A stretch of DNA of 64,000 bases from Streptomyces sp. GQFP (GTDB taxonomy: Bacteria; Actinomycetota; Actinomycetes; Streptomycetales; Streptomycetaceae), in assembly GCF_021545335.1 (NCBI RefSeq), contig NZ_CP089312.1, positions 1,860,001 to 1,924,000 on the forward strand, in the 5' to 3' direction. Positions within the stretch are counted from its first letter, which is position 1; every line of letters starts with the position of its first letter. A program made the translations under genes and the position numbers. Of the stretch, positions 35,008 to 44,198 are shown in pieces. Below the pieces are notes generated by a model. The model saw nothing but the letters and a program-made list of their open reading frames with translations, did no database searches and was not told the DNA's origin.

Positions 35008-37140
35008 ATGCAGGTCTGGCCAGGAGAGGCATACCCACTCGGTGCCACGTACGACGGCGCCGGCACCAACTTCGCGGTCTTCTCGGAGGCCGCCGACCGG
35101 GTCGAGTTGTGTCTGCTGCACGACGACGGCTCGGAGACGGCGGTGGAACTCCGGGAGAGCGACGCGTTCGTCCGGCACGCGTATCTGCCCGGTGTGATGC
35201 CGGGTCAGCGGTACGGCCTGCGTATGCACGGCCCGTACGCGCCCGAGCGCGGCCTGCGGACCAACTCGGCGAAGCTGCTGCTCGACCCGTACGCGAAGGC
35301 GATCAGCGGTGCGGTCACCTGGGGCGAGGAGGTCTACGGCTACCACTTCGGCTCACCCGAACGGCGCAACGACCTCGACTCGGCGCCGCACACGATGTCG
35401 TCGGTCGTGGTCAACCCGTACTTCGACTGGGGCGACGACCGGCGCCCGCGCACCGAGTACCACCACACGGTGATCTACGAGGCCCATGTGAAGGGCCTGA
35501 CGATGCGCCATCCGGCGCTGCCCGAGGAACTGCGCGGGACGTACGCGGCGCTCGCCCACCCGGCGATCATCGAACACCTGACCGGACTCGGTGTCACGGC
35601 CCTGGAGCTGATGCCGGTCCACCAGTTCGTGAACGACCACCGGCTGGTGGACATGGGCCTGAACAACTACTGGGGCTACAACACGATCGGCTTCTTCGCC
35701 CCGCACAACGCGTACGCCTCCTGGGGCGACCGCGGCCAGCAGGTCCTGGAGTTCAAGTCGGCAGTACGGGCGCTGCACGAGGCCGGTATCGAGGTCATCC
35801 TGGACGTGGTCTACAACCACACCGCGGAGGGCAACCATCTGGGCCCGACGCTGTCCTTCCGGGGCATCGACAACGCGCAGTACTACCGGCTCGCCGAGGA
35901 CCAGCGCTACTACATGGACACCACGGGCACCGGGAACTCGCTGCTCATGCGGTCCCCGCACGTGCTCCAGCTGATCATGGACTCGCTGCGCTACTGGGTC
36001 ACCGAGATGCACGTCGACGGCTTCCGCTTCGACCTCGCGGCCACGCTGGCCCGGCAGTTCCACGAGGTCGACCGGCTGTCGTCGTTCTTCGACCTGGTCC
36101 AGCAGGACCCGGTGGTGTCCCAGGTGAAGCTGATCGCCGAGCCGTGGGACGTGGGCGAGGGCGGCTACCAGGTGGGCAACTTCCCGCCGCTGTGGACCGA
36201 GTGGAACGGGATGTACCGCGACACCGTACGGGACATGTGGCGCGGCGAGCCGCGCACGCTCGCGGAGTTCGCGTCCCGGCTGACGGGCTCCTCGGACCTC
36301 TACCAGGACGACGGCCGCCGTCCGCTGGCCTCGATCAACTTCGTGACCTGCCACGACGGTTTCACCCTCAACGACCTGGTGTCGTACAACGAGAAGCGCA
36401 ACCTGGCCAACGGCGAGGACAACCGGGACGGCGAGAGCCACAACCGGTCCTGGAACTGCGGCGCGGAGGGCGAGACCGACGACCCCGACGTCCTCGCCCT
36501 CCGGGGGCGCCAACTGCGGAACTTCATCGCGACCCTGATGCTGTCCCAGGGCGTGCCCATGATCAGCCACGGCGACGAGTTCGCGCGCACCCAGGGCGGC
36601 AACAACAACGCGTACTGCCAGGACAACGAGGTCTCCTGGGTGCCGTGGCCCAGCGACGAGGACGGCGACGGCGAATCCGGCACCGGCGATCTGCTGGACT
36701 TCACGCGCGCGATGGTGTGGCTGCGCAAGGACCATCCGGTCTTCCGCAGGCGCCGCTTCTTCCACGGCCGTCCCGTGGAGGGCACCCACGACGACCTGTC
36801 GGACATCGCCTGGTTCACTCCGGCGGGCGAGGAGATGGTCCAGCGCGACTGGGACTCGTCGCAGGCGGGCGCGATGAGCGTGTTCCTCAACGGCAACGCG
36901 ATCTCCGAACCGGGTGCGCGCGGTGAGCGCATCGCCGACGACTCGTTCCTGCTGATGTTCAACGCCTCGCCGAAGACGCTGGAGTTCGTGGTGCCGGTCA
37001 ACCACGGCCGCCGCTGGCAGGTCGTGATCGACACGGCCCGTCCGGAGGGCGTGCCCCCGGGCACGGGCGCGAAGGTGGAGGCGGGCGACCGGCTCACCCT
37101 GACGGACCGCAGTCTGACGGTGCTGCAACGCCCCGCGTAA
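35008..37140 (+). CDS. glgX: Glycogen debranching enzyme
   Basis: A 710-residue GH13 isoamylase-type enzyme that hydrolyses alpha-1,6 branches of glycogen. An N-terminal CBM48 domain (QVWPGEAYPLGATYDGAGTNFAVFSE) precedes the barrel. Catalytic residues are D342 (nucleophile, in VDGFRFDLA), E378 (acid/base, IAEPWD) and D450 (CHDGF). ARTQGGNNNAYCQDNEVSWV is typical of GlgX/TreX. Its linear products feed TreY, encoded downstream, so glycogen can be turned into trehalose. The ATG at 35008 is chosen because conserved sequence begins there. Confidence 0.95.
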   Translation: MQVWPGEAYPLGATYDGAGTNFAVFSEAADRVELCLLHDDGSETAVELRESDAFVRHAYLPGVMPGQRYGLRMHGPYAPERGLRTNSAKLLLDPYAKAISGAVTWGEEVYGYHFGSPERRNDLDSAPHTMSSVVVNPYFDWGDDRRPRTEYHHTVIYEAHVKGLTMRHPALPEELRGTYAALAHPAIIEHLTGLGVTALELMPVHQFVNDHRLVDMGLNNYWGYNTIGFFAPHNAYASWGDRGQQVLEFKSAVRALHEAGIEVILDVVYNHTAEGNHLGPTLSFRGIDNAQYYRLAEDQRYYMDTTGTGNSLLMRSPHVLQLIMDSLRYWVTEMHVDGFRFDLAATLARQFHEVDRLSSFFDLVQQDPVVSQVKLIAEPWDVGEGGYQVGNFPPLWTEWNGMYRDTVRDMWRGEPRTLAEFASRLTGSSDLYQDDGRRPLASINFVTCHDGFTLNDLVSYNEKRNLANGEDNRDGESHNRSWNCGAEGETDDPDVLALRGRQLRNFIATLMLSQGVPMISHGDEFARTQGGNNNAYCQDNEVSWVPWPSDEDGDGESGTGDLLDFTRAMVWLRKDHPVFRRRRFFHGRPVEGTHDDLSDIAWFTPAGEEMVQRDWDSSQAGAMSVFLNGNAISEPGARGERIADDSFLLMFNASPKTLEFVVPVNHGRRWQVVIDTARPEGVPPGTGAKVEAGDRLTLTDRSLTVLQRPA

Positions 37141-37169
37141 GCGCTCCGCTGGAAATGCGGTGCAGAGTC

Positions 37170-37247
37170 TGCGGGTCCGCTGTGGCTGGTCGCGCCCGCG
37201 CGGCGGAGCCGCAGATCGACACAGCCCCGCGCCCCTGAAGGGCGCGG
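37170..37247 (-). repeat. Intergenic repeat family R1, copy 4 (variant), with terminator hairpin
   Basis: It starts like other copies (GTGGCTGGTCGCGC) but is then interrupted by GCGCGGCGGAGCCGCAG, the module of copy 2 in reverse. It ends in the hairpin CCGCGCCC-CTGAA-GGGCGCGG (37227-37247). It lies 30 bp after glgX and 88 bp before treY, and probably terminates or attenuates glgX transcription. Confidence 0.65.
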
Positions 37248-37335
37248 CACCACTCCCGCCGACACCAACGAGCCGTGGGAGCCGAGTGCAGGAGCCGATG
37301 ACACGAAAGGCCTCGGGGCGGGTACGTAGGTTTCC

Positions 37336-39720
37336 ATGACACCTGAGCGTCCTGACCCGGTCGTGCCCACGGCCACCTACCGGCTGCAACTCCAGCCCGC
37401 GTTCCCGTTCGGTGCCGCGGCGGCCGCCGTGCCGTACCTGGCCTCGCTCGGCGTCTCGCATCTGCATCTGTCGCCGTTCCTGGAGGCCGTCCCGGGATCG
37501 ACGCACGGCTACGACATCGTGGACCCCGCGCGCGTGCGCGGTGAACTCGGCGGCGAGGAGGGCCTGCGCGCACTGGCCCGCACCGCGCGGGAGCACGGTC
37601 TCGGGCTGGTCGCCGACATCGTGCCCAACCACATGGCCATGTCCCCGCGCCACAACCGCCCCCTGTGGGAGGTGCTCCGGGAGGGCCCCGGGTCGCCGTA
37701 CGCGCGCTGGTTCGACATCGACTGGGAGGCACAGGACGGCCGGATGCTGCTGCCGGTGCTCGGGGCGCCGCTCGGCGCGGAGCGGGACCAGCTGAAGGTC
37801 GGGTACTGGGAGGACGCGCACCTGGGGTACGACGGTCCTGTCCTGCGCTACTACGACCATGTCCTCCCACTGCGCGAGGGCACCGAGGAGCTGCCGCTGC
37901 CGCAGCTCCTCGACGCGCAGTGGTACCGCCCGGTGTGGTGGCGGCTGGCCCGCACCGAACTCAACTACCGGCGCTTCTTCAGCATCTCGGAGCTGATCGG
38001 GGTGCGCGTCGAGGACCCCGAGGTGTTCGCGGCGACCCACGGGAAGCTGCTGGAGCTGCTCGACGACGGCGTGGTGGAGGGGCTGCGGGTCGACCACCCG
38101 GACGGTCTCGCGGACCCGGGCGGGTATCTGCGGCGGCTGCACGAGGCGAGCGGGGGCCGCTGGACGGTGGTCGAGAAGATCCTGGCCGACGGGGAGCACC
38201 TGCCGGCGGGCTGGCCGGTCGCGGGGACCACCGGGTACGACGCCCTGCGGCACGTGGACGGCCTGTTCACGGACCCGGCGGGCGTGGGTGAACTCCTCGG
38301 CCAGTACCGGCGGTTCGCGGCCCCTCAGGCCGACCGGGGCGGGCACTGGGAGACGACGGTCCGGCGGGCCGCGTACAAGGTGGTGACGCACGAGCTGGCC
38401 ACCGAGGTGGACCGGCTGACCCGCGTGGCGAACCGTATCTGCGCGGCTTCCCCGGACCTCGCCCTGCGCGACCGCGCCCCCTGGGCCCTGCGTACCGCGC
38501 TGCGCGAGCTGCTGGTCCGCCTGGAGGTCTACCGCCCCTACACCCCTGGGGACGCGGCCTCCCTGGTCACCGAAGAGGCCGCCGAGGAGGCCCGGCGGGC
38601 GTTCGCCGTCCCTGAGGAGGGCGGGGCCGTGGACGTCGTACGGAATCTGCTGCTGGGGCGGTTCGGGGACGGGCCCGACCACGTCGAGTTCCGGGACCGG
38701 TTCGCGCAGACGGCGTCGGCTCTGCGGGCCAAGTCCGTGGAGGACACGGCGTTCTACCGCTATGTGCCGCTGCTATCGGCGACCGAGGTCGGCGGCGGTC
38801 CGGGCAGTCCCGCGGTGTCCCCGGAGGACTTCCACGCCTACTGCGCGCGCGTGCAGCGCGACTGGCCGGCAACGGGGACCGTGCTGTCGACGCACGACAC
38901 GAAGCGCAGCGCCGACGTACGCGCCGCGCTGGCCGTCCTCACCGAGTGCCCGCAGCGCTGGGCCGACGTCCTGGCGGAGGTCACGCGCACCGGCGAGGGC
39001 GTGCCCGACGCCCAGTTGGCGTGGGCGGCCTGGCAGACGGCCTTCGGTCTGGGCCCGGCGGCCCCTGAGAGGCTCCAGGGCGCCCTTCTGAAGCACGTCC
39101 GGGAGGCGGGCCTGCACACCGCCTGGACGGAGCAGGAACCGGCGTACGAGGAGGCTGTGGCGGCGTTCGTGGCGGCGGGCCCGTGCGGGGCGCCCGGCGA
39201 GGTCGTGGCCGCGCTGCGGAGCGCCCTGGAGCCGTATGTCCGGGCGAACGTCCTGGGCGCGGCCCTGGTCCATCTGACGATGCCGGGGGTGCCGGACCTC
39301 TATCAGGGCACGGAGAGCGAGTACCGGGCACTGGTGGACCCGGACAACCGGCGCCCCGTTCGTTTCCCTCCGGAGGCGCCGGGCGAGAAGGCGGAGTTGA
39401 CGGCTGCCGCGTTGCGGCTGCGCGGGCGGCGGCCTGCGGTGTTCGGCGACACGGCGACGTACACGCCGCTCGTCGCGGAGGGCCCGGCGGCGGCGCACTG
39501 TGCGGCGTTCGCGCGCTCCGGGGAGGTGGTCACGGCGGTCACCCGGCTGTCCCTGCGGCTGGCGGACACGGGCGGCTGGCAGGACACGCGGCTGCCGTTG
39601 CCGCCGGGCCGGTGGACTGATCTGCTGGCTCCGGAGCGGGAGTTCACGGGGCACGCGCGCGTGGAGGAGCTTTTCGCGCGGCTGCCGGTGGCGCTGCTGG
39701 AGCGTGTCGGCGAGGAGTGA
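37336..39720 (+). CDS. treY: Malto-oligosyltrehalose synthase
   Basis: A 794-residue GH13_26 enzyme that rearranges the reducing-end alpha-1,4 bond of malto-oligosaccharides into trehalose's alpha,alpha-1,1 bond. Catalytic residues are D253 (RVDHPDG), E280 (VVEKIL) and D521 (STHDTKRS). The opening TATYRLQLQPAFPFGAAAAAVPYLASLGVSHLHLSPF is diagnostic. TreZ, encoded 4.5 kb downstream, then releases trehalose. The ATG has no strong ribosome binding site. Confidence 0.95.
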   Translation: MTPERPDPVVPTATYRLQLQPAFPFGAAAAAVPYLASLGVSHLHLSPFLEAVPGSTHGYDIVDPARVRGELGGEEGLRALARTAREHGLGLVADIVPNHMAMSPRHNRPLWEVLREGPGSPYARWFDIDWEAQDGRMLLPVLGAPLGAERDQLKVGYWEDAHLGYDGPVLRYYDHVLPLREGTEELPLPQLLDAQWYRPVWWRLARTELNYRRFFSISELIGVRVEDPEVFAATHGKLLELLDDGVVEGLRVDHPDGLADPGGYLRRLHEASGGRWTVVEKILADGEHLPAGWPVAGTTGYDALRHVDGLFTDPAGVGELLGQYRRFAAPQADRGGHWETTVRRAAYKVVTHELATEVDRLTRVANRICAASPDLALRDRAPWALRTALRELLVRLEVYRPYTPGDAASLVTEEAAEEARRAFAVPEEGGAVDVVRNLLLGRFGDGPDHVEFRDRFAQTASALRAKSVEDTAFYRYVPLLSATEVGGGPGSPAVSPEDFHAYCARVQRDWPATGTVLSTHDTKRSADVRAALAVLTECPQRWADVLAEVTRTGEGVPDAQLAWAAWQTAFGLGPAAPERLQGALLKHVREAGLHTAWTEQEPAYEEAVAAFVAAGPCGAPGEVVAALRSALEPYVRANVLGAALVHLTMPGVPDLYQGTESEYRALVDPDNRRPVRFPPEAPGEKAELTAAALRLRGRRPAVFGDTATYTPLVAEGPAAAHCAAFARSGEVVTAVTRLSLRLADTGGWQDTRLPLPPGRWTDLLAPEREFTGHARVEELFARLPVALLERVGEE

Positions 39721-39725
39721 CAGCG

Positions 39726-39756
39726 GGGGCGCGGGCTCGTTGCGCGCGCCCCTTTT
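39726..39756 (+). terminator. Intrinsic terminator after treY
   Basis: GGGGCGCG (39726-39733), an 11-base loop and CGCGCCCC (39745-39752) are followed by TTTT, a rho-independent form that is rare in this genome. It starts 5 bp after the treY stop. The remaining bases to 40023 hold no convincing gene or further element. Confidence 0.75.
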
Positions 39757-40023
39757 AGCGCCCTGGCGCCCGGCTCACGGCGGCGCGCACTCCCGGAGCG
39801 CGCAGTGCGGGACCGGCGCATGGTGGTGAGCGGCGTCGCTCCCTCGGCGCCCCGTCGGTGGCACGCGTACACGCCCTCGGCGGGGCCCTCGCTTGGCGTT
39901 CCGCGCGGCAGATGTCCCGGCCGGCCGTTCCCCCGGCCGCGCTCCTCCTCACCACCGGCGGTGAGTACTCCTTGGCGCCCCCTGGAGCCGCCCCCGTCAC
40001 CTCCTTGACAGTCCTCCGACGCC

Positions 40024-41325
40024 ATGGGGTACTGCGGATTGCGACGCAGGGTGGACCAGACGGGGGTGAGTCTCCTGCCGGAGCTGCGCTACCCCAGTGT
40101 GAACGAACTCGTCTCGTCCGCCCGGGCGCTGGCGGCTCACCGGCCCGGCCTGTGCGCCTTGAGGCAGGTGGGCTCCTCCCGCGCGGGACGGCCCCTGCAC
40201 CTGCTGTCCGTGGGCCACGCACGGCGCGCCGTGCTCGTCGTCGCGGGCGCCCACGCCAACGAGCCCACGGGCGGCTCCACGCTCCTCGCCCTCGCCGAAC
40301 GGGCCCTGTACGACCACGAGCTGCGGACGGCGACCTCCTGGCACTTCCTGCTGTGCGCGGACCCGGACGGCGCGAGCCTGCACGTCACCCCGGCGCCGCG
40401 CAGCCTGCTCGACTACCACCTCGGCTTCTACCGGCCGGCCGGGGCCGAGCAGCCGGAGTGGTCGCCCTCCGTGCTGCCGCCCGACCGGCTGCCGCCCGAG
40501 ACCCGCGCCCTGATCCGGGTCATCGACGAGCTGCGGCCCTATCTCCAGGTCACCCTGCACGGCACCGACGTCGGCGGCAGCTGGGTGCAGCTGACGAAGG
40601 ACGTCCCCGGGCTCGCGGAGCCGTTCGCCAAGTCGGCGGCGCAGCTGCACATCCCGGTGGAGACGGGCGCCTCGGACGCGGCGGGCTGGCCCGCGTCGGG
40701 GCCCGGTGTGCATGTGATGCCGGCGCCGGGCTCGGACGCGGCGTACCCGAGCATGCCCGACGACGCCCGGCACAGCACCTGGTACCACGCCCACCGCTAC
40801 GGCGGTCTGACCGCGGTCGTCGAGGTGCCGATGTGGGCGAGCGACCTGGTGGACGACCCGGCCCCGCACCCCGCGCCCGCGGCGGCGATACGGCGGCTCG
40901 CGGGCCGGCTGCTGCGGGACGGGCTGGAGGTCGAACGGGTCCTAGCGGACGCGCTGCCCCGGCTCAAGGGCGCCGAGGGACCACTGCTGCGGGCCGCCCA
41001 GTGGGCGCTGGAGCTGGTGCCGGGGCTGGCCGACGACTGGACGCACACACCGCCCGCCGACACGACGATGGCGTACGTCGGCAGCGTGGACGCGTTCGGC
41101 CGCCGGCTGCCGCTGCGGGCCGCCGCGATGCTGCTGCGGGTCCTGCGGGAGACCGACGACCGCGCGGCACCGCGCCTCGAACACCTGGTCACGGTCTGGA
41201 GCGAGGCCTTCATGGACCGCTTCCGCGCCCGCTGGGTGCCCCTGGAGCACCAGGTCGAGCACCAGGCCCGCACGGTGGTGGCGGCGGCGCGGCACGCGCG
41301 CGAGGGGGCCGCCCGGAGGAGCTAG
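40024..41325 (+). CDS. M14 family zinc carboxypeptidase, cytoplasmic
   Basis: A 433-residue protein. The zinc ligands are H77 and E80 (GAHANEP) and H179 (TLHGTD). The catalytic Glu is E267 (VVEVPMW). A shared core RYPSVNEL and SRAGRPLHLLSVG precedes the metal site. No signal peptide is seen, so it probably acts in the cytoplasm on a peptide or on a cell-wall-related substrate. It is a paralogue of the gene at 41975-43378. The start is uncertain: ATG 40024 lacks a ribosome binding site, and GTG 40066 is an alternative. Confidence 0.83.
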   Translation: MGYCGLRRRVDQTGVSLLPELRYPSVNELVSSARALAAHRPGLCALRQVGSSRAGRPLHLLSVGHARRAVLVVAGAHANEPTGGSTLLALAERALYDHELRTATSWHFLLCADPDGASLHVTPAPRSLLDYHLGFYRPAGAEQPEWSPSVLPPDRLPPETRALIRVIDELRPYLQVTLHGTDVGGSWVQLTKDVPGLAEPFAKSAAQLHIPVETGASDAAGWPASGPGVHVMPAPGSDAAYPSMPDDARHSTWYHAHRYGGLTAVVEVPMWASDLVDDPAPHPAPAAAIRRLAGRLLRDGLEVERVLADALPRLKGAEGPLLRAAQWALELVPGLADDWTHTPPADTTMAYVGSVDAFGRRLPLRAAAMLLRVLRETDDRAAPRLEHLVTVWSEAFMDRFRARWVPLEHQVEHQARTVVAAARHAREGAARRS

Positions 41326-41375
41326 GCGCTCCGCCGGATGTGCCGTGCTGGGTTGTCTTTCGACTGCGGCGCCGT

Positions 41376-41408
41376 CGCGGCTGGTCGCGCAGTTCCCCGC
41401 GCCCCTTG
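41376..41408 (-). repeat. Intergenic repeat family R1, copy 5
   Basis: It reads on the minus strand with the core reversed (GTCGCGCAGTTCCCCGCGC at 41384-41402), in the 194-bp gap between the convergent carboxypeptidase and SSI genes. Nothing else is visible in that gap. Confidence 0.75.
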
Positions 41409-41519
41409 GCGGCGTCGCCGGACCGCAGTCGACTTCACCGGGTCCGCTTGGAGGAGCCAGGCGAAACCGTTCGCCTCTCTCCCTGCCGTTCGCCCGGCCG
41501 GAGCGCCCCCGATGGGCAC

Positions 41520-41978
41520 CTACAGGGCGAACACGGCCCCGGTGCGCGCGCCCAGTTCGCAGCCGTTGGAGAAGGTCCTGTCGTACTCCCGCGGGCGGCC
41601 GTTCCACTCCCCGTGCGCGTGCACGGTGACCGGGGAGTAGAGCATCGGGCAGATGACCTTCTTCGGCGGGATGCCGCCGATGTCGCCGTCGGCGGCGGCG
41701 AGGTCCGCACATGCTCTGGCCGCCTGCGCGTGCCCCTGGGGCGGGTCGCACAGCACCAGCGTGCCGCGGGTGTCGCCGGAACCCGACTCGCCCCGGGTGA
41801 CGGTGACGTAGAGCCAGTTGTCTCCTGCGCCCCCCTGGGAGACCGCCTGGGCGGGGGCGGAGCCCGCGACGAGGAGACCGACGGCCAGCAGGGCACCGCG
41901 TACCGCTCGCACGGCCTTGACGGTCCCGTTGGTCCGGACGGGGCTGATCGTGTTGCCGGTGGTGATGGTGTGGGTCAT
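41520..41978 (-). CDS. Streptomyces subtilisin inhibitor (SSI) family protease inhibitor
   Basis: A 152-residue precursor. The signal has VRAVRGALLAVGLLVAGSAPAQA; the mature domain of about 107 residues has four cysteines (LVLC, RAC, VIC, NGC) in the two-disulfide SSI pattern. The reactive loop is VICPMLYSP, with Met as the P1 residue as in the original SSI, so subtilisin-like serine proteases are the predicted target. NGCEL and GAVFAL close the domain. It is secreted. The start overlaps the stop of the carboxypeptidase gene (ATGA), so it is co-translated with a cytoplasmic peptidase, an odd pairing. Confidence 0.93.
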   Translation of the reverse strand: MTHTITTGNTISPVRTNGTVKAVRAVRGALLAVGLLVAGSAPAQAVSQGGAGDNWLYVTVTRGESGSGDTRGTLVLCDPPQGHAQAARACADLAAADGDIGGIPPKKVICPMLYSPVTVHAHGEWNGRPREYDRTFSNGCELGARTGAVFAL

Positions 41979-43378
41979 TCCCTGTGCATCGGCACCGCGG
42001 ACTCCGTGCCCCAGCCCGAGTCACCCGAACGGGAGCCCACGCGCGCGTGGCGGCCCGCCAGTTCGAACGCGGCGAGCACCACCCGCGACTGGTACTCGAC
42101 CTGACGGGCGACCGGTATCCAGCGCGCCCCGCAGCCGTCGCGGTAGTCGGCGCACCACTCGTCGATCAGCCGGTCGAGCGCGCACCGGACGTCGGCGGCC
42201 CCCGGACCGGCGGCGCACGCCAGCTGGTGCAGCAGCCCCGCCGTGCGCAGGGCCAGCTTCCGCCCGGCGATGCGCAGGGTGGCCAGGTGGGCGGTGCTGA
42301 GCGGGGGCAGGGGGCGTGCGGTGCCGTCGTCCGTGTCGGGGTCCCAGGTGTCGGCGAGGCCGGGGCAGACCAGGAGGTAGTCGTCCACGGGGGCGAGGAG
42401 ACGGTCCGCGTCCGGCACACGCGCGAGGTGGGGTCTCAGGCGTCCGAGGGCCAGCTCCAGGTACCGCGTGTCGTGCCGCAGCGTGTGGCTGATGGTGCGC
42501 AGCACGGCGTCGGCGTCGGCGGGCGGGCTGTCGTCCTCCACGGCGGCGACGCCCCACATGGGCGACTCGACGATCGCGGTCACGGTGCCGTGCCGGTGCG
42601 GATGGAACCAGGTCGACTCGACGGCGGCCTCGGTGATGGCGGCGGCCAGGTCGCCGCGCCTCGGCGGCGGTATCCGGTGCACGGCGGGTCCCAGGCGGGG
42701 CCAGTACAGGGTGTCGAACGAGCCGAGTTCGCGCGGTATGGCGAGCCGGGCCGCGGTCTGCTCGACGCGCTGCGGGAGGCCGGGCAGGTCGCGGGTGAGT
42801 TCCACGAAGGCGCCGCCGACGTCGACGCCGTGCAGCGAGCACTGGAAGAACGGCCGCAGTTCGTCCTGGACGGCGAGGAGTGCGCGGGTCTCCGGCAGGG
42901 CGGCGCCCGCCGCGCCGTCGGGCAGCCATTCGGGCTGTTCCATGAAGCCGGGCCGGAAGAAGTTCCGGAAGTAGTGCCCGAGCGTGTACGGGCCCCCGAG
43001 CCAGCCCTCGTTGCGGCGCGAGCCGTCGGGGTCGAGGCACAGCAGCAGGTTCCAGGTGGCGTCCGCGCGGAGGGCCGGTCCGGGGTCGGCGAGCGCCCGC
43101 TCGGCCAGCCGGAGGGTGGTCGCGCCGCCCACGGGCTCGTTGGCGTGCGGTCCGGCGACGACGAGGGCCTGGCGGTCGCCGTGGCCCACGGAGAGCAGCC
43201 ACAGGGGCGTACCGCCGCGTGAGGTGCCGACCGTGCGCAGCCGGGCGTCGGCGGGGTGCCGGGCGACGAGTGCGGCGGCCCGGTCGGCCAGCTCGTCCAC
43301 GGACGGGTAGCGGAGGAGCGGCGACAGGGCACACCTCCACAAGCGGGGCCGTCGATTCACCTGGTGTACATGGTGCAC
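41975..43378 (-). CDS. M14 family zinc carboxypeptidase, second copy
   Basis: A 467-residue paralogue of the gene at 40024. Zinc ligands H78 and E81 (GPHANEP) and H183 (LHGVD) and catalytic E271 (IVESPMW) are present, with RYPSVDEL and SRGGTPLWLLSVG in common. No signal peptide is visible. The start is unclear: GTG 43378 and GTG 43360 are possible, while GGAGG stands six bases before a CTG at 43318. The C-terminal tail is shorter on aromatic residues. It is the first gene of a unit with the SSI gene. Confidence 0.8.
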   Translation of the reverse strand: MHHVHQVNRRPRLWRCALSPLLRYPSVDELADRAAALVARHPADARLRTVGTSRGGTPLWLLSVGHGDRQALVVAGPHANEPVGGATTLRLAERALADPGPALRADATWNLLLCLDPDGSRRNEGWLGGPYTLGHYFRNFFRPGFMEQPEWLPDGAAGAALPETRALLAVQDELRPFFQCSLHGVDVGGAFVELTRDLPGLPQRVEQTAARLAIPRELGSFDTLYWPRLGPAVHRIPPPRRGDLAAAITEAAVESTWFHPHRHGTVTAIVESPMWGVAAVEDDSPPADADAVLRTISHTLRHDTRYLELALGRLRPHLARVPDADRLLAPVDDYLLVCPGLADTWDPDTDDGTARPLPPLSTAHLATLRIAGRKLALRTAGLLHQLACAAGPGAADVRCALDRLIDEWCADYRDGCGARWIPVARQVEYQSRVVLAAFELAGRHARVGSRSGDSGWGTESAVPMHRE

Positions 43379-43437
43379 GCACAGTCAGTCACGACTCCGG
43401 GGGTACGTCAACACCGCGGCAGGCAAAGTGAATTGCT

Positions 43438-43459
43438 CCCGCGGGGACGGTCCCGCGGG
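43438..43459. terminator. Hairpin downstream of DUF1707-FHA gene
   Basis: Two copies of the self-complementary CCCGCGGG (43438-43445 and 43452-43459) are separated by GACGGT and form a strong 8-bp stem, 8 bp after the DUF1707-FHA stop on the minus strand. Confidence 0.55.
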
Positions 43460-43466
43460 GGTGGTG

Positions 43467-44018
43467 TCACTCGGCGGCGAGCCTGAACGCCATGTGCCCG
43501 AAGCCGATCTGGTCGCCGTCGCGGACGACGGCCGCGCCGATCACACGTCGGCCGTTCACCGTGGTGCCGTTGGTCGAGCCGAGGTCGCGCAGCACCCACA
43601 GGCCGCCCTGGTGCCGGAGTTCGGCGTGGACGCGCGAGACCGTCTCGTGGGTGAGCCGCAGACCGTTGGCCGGGTCGCGCCCTATGCGCAACGGGTGGCC
43701 GCTGCCGGGGTGGGGCAGCAGCAGCTTGGGGAGCCGCTCGGACTGCCAGGCCCTGCGCAGCCGTACCGTGAAGCCGGAGACCGCCTCGACCGTCCCGAAC
43801 ACCAGGCGGGACAGGCGGCTCTCGGTGGGCAGATCCGCGGTGAGGACGGCCAGTTCGTCGGACCGGCGGGCGATGAGGGCGAGTTCCATCCGGCGGATGA
43901 ACGTGTCGTGCGACAGCCGGCCCAGGGCGACCCCGTCCCGCAGCACCTTCAGCGCCCGGTCGCGCTCCGCGTCGGAGAGACGAGCCGGATACGTGTGGAA
44001 CTCGAAGGACGACGTCAC
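43467..44018 (-). CDS. DUF1707 plus FHA domain protein
   Basis: A 183-residue protein. DUF1707 (LSDAERDRALKVLRDGVALGRLSHDTFIRRMELALIARRSDEL) is a helical domain common in actinobacterial membrane or signalling proteins. It is followed by a forkhead-associated domain (LRIGRDPANGLRL, VSRVHAELR, DLGSTNGTTVNG, the phosphothreonine-binding residues). It would bind a protein phosphorylated by a Ser/Thr kinase. No membrane segment is seen. The GTG at 44018 fits the start of DUF1707; the longer frame to 44120 is unsupported. Its partner is unknown. It is divergent from treZ. Confidence 0.85.
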   Translation of the reverse strand: MTSSFEFHTYPARLSDAERDRALKVLRDGVALGRLSHDTFIRRMELALIARRSDELAVLTADLPTESRLSRLVFGTVEAVSGFTVRLRRAWQSERLPKLLLPHPGSGHPLRIGRDPANGLRLTHETVSRVHAELRHQGGLWVLRDLGSTNGTTVNGRRVIGAAVVRDGDQIGFGHMAFRLAAE

Positions 44019-44198
44019 GTTCGTGATTGTCGGGCAGCGCGCGCGGAGTGTCCAGAAAACGCGGAAACGGTGGCCCGTCGGTCCGGCCCGACGACACCCG
44101 GGGCAAACGTGAAGATTCAAGCGCGGAGCGGGGTGTTTGAAGCACGATGGGACGGGCTACCTCCCGGGCACCACCCGGCAGACGAAGGGGAACCGTCC

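Noticed and set aside
35353..38682. Antisense open frame of over 1100 codons across glgX and treY
   Set aside because: Shadow of two well-identified genes; low-complexity Arg/Val/Gly composition with no domain.
39757..40023. Small open frames on both strands between treY and the carboxypeptidase gene
   Set aside because: Pro/Arg-rich, no ribosome binding site, no conserved motif.
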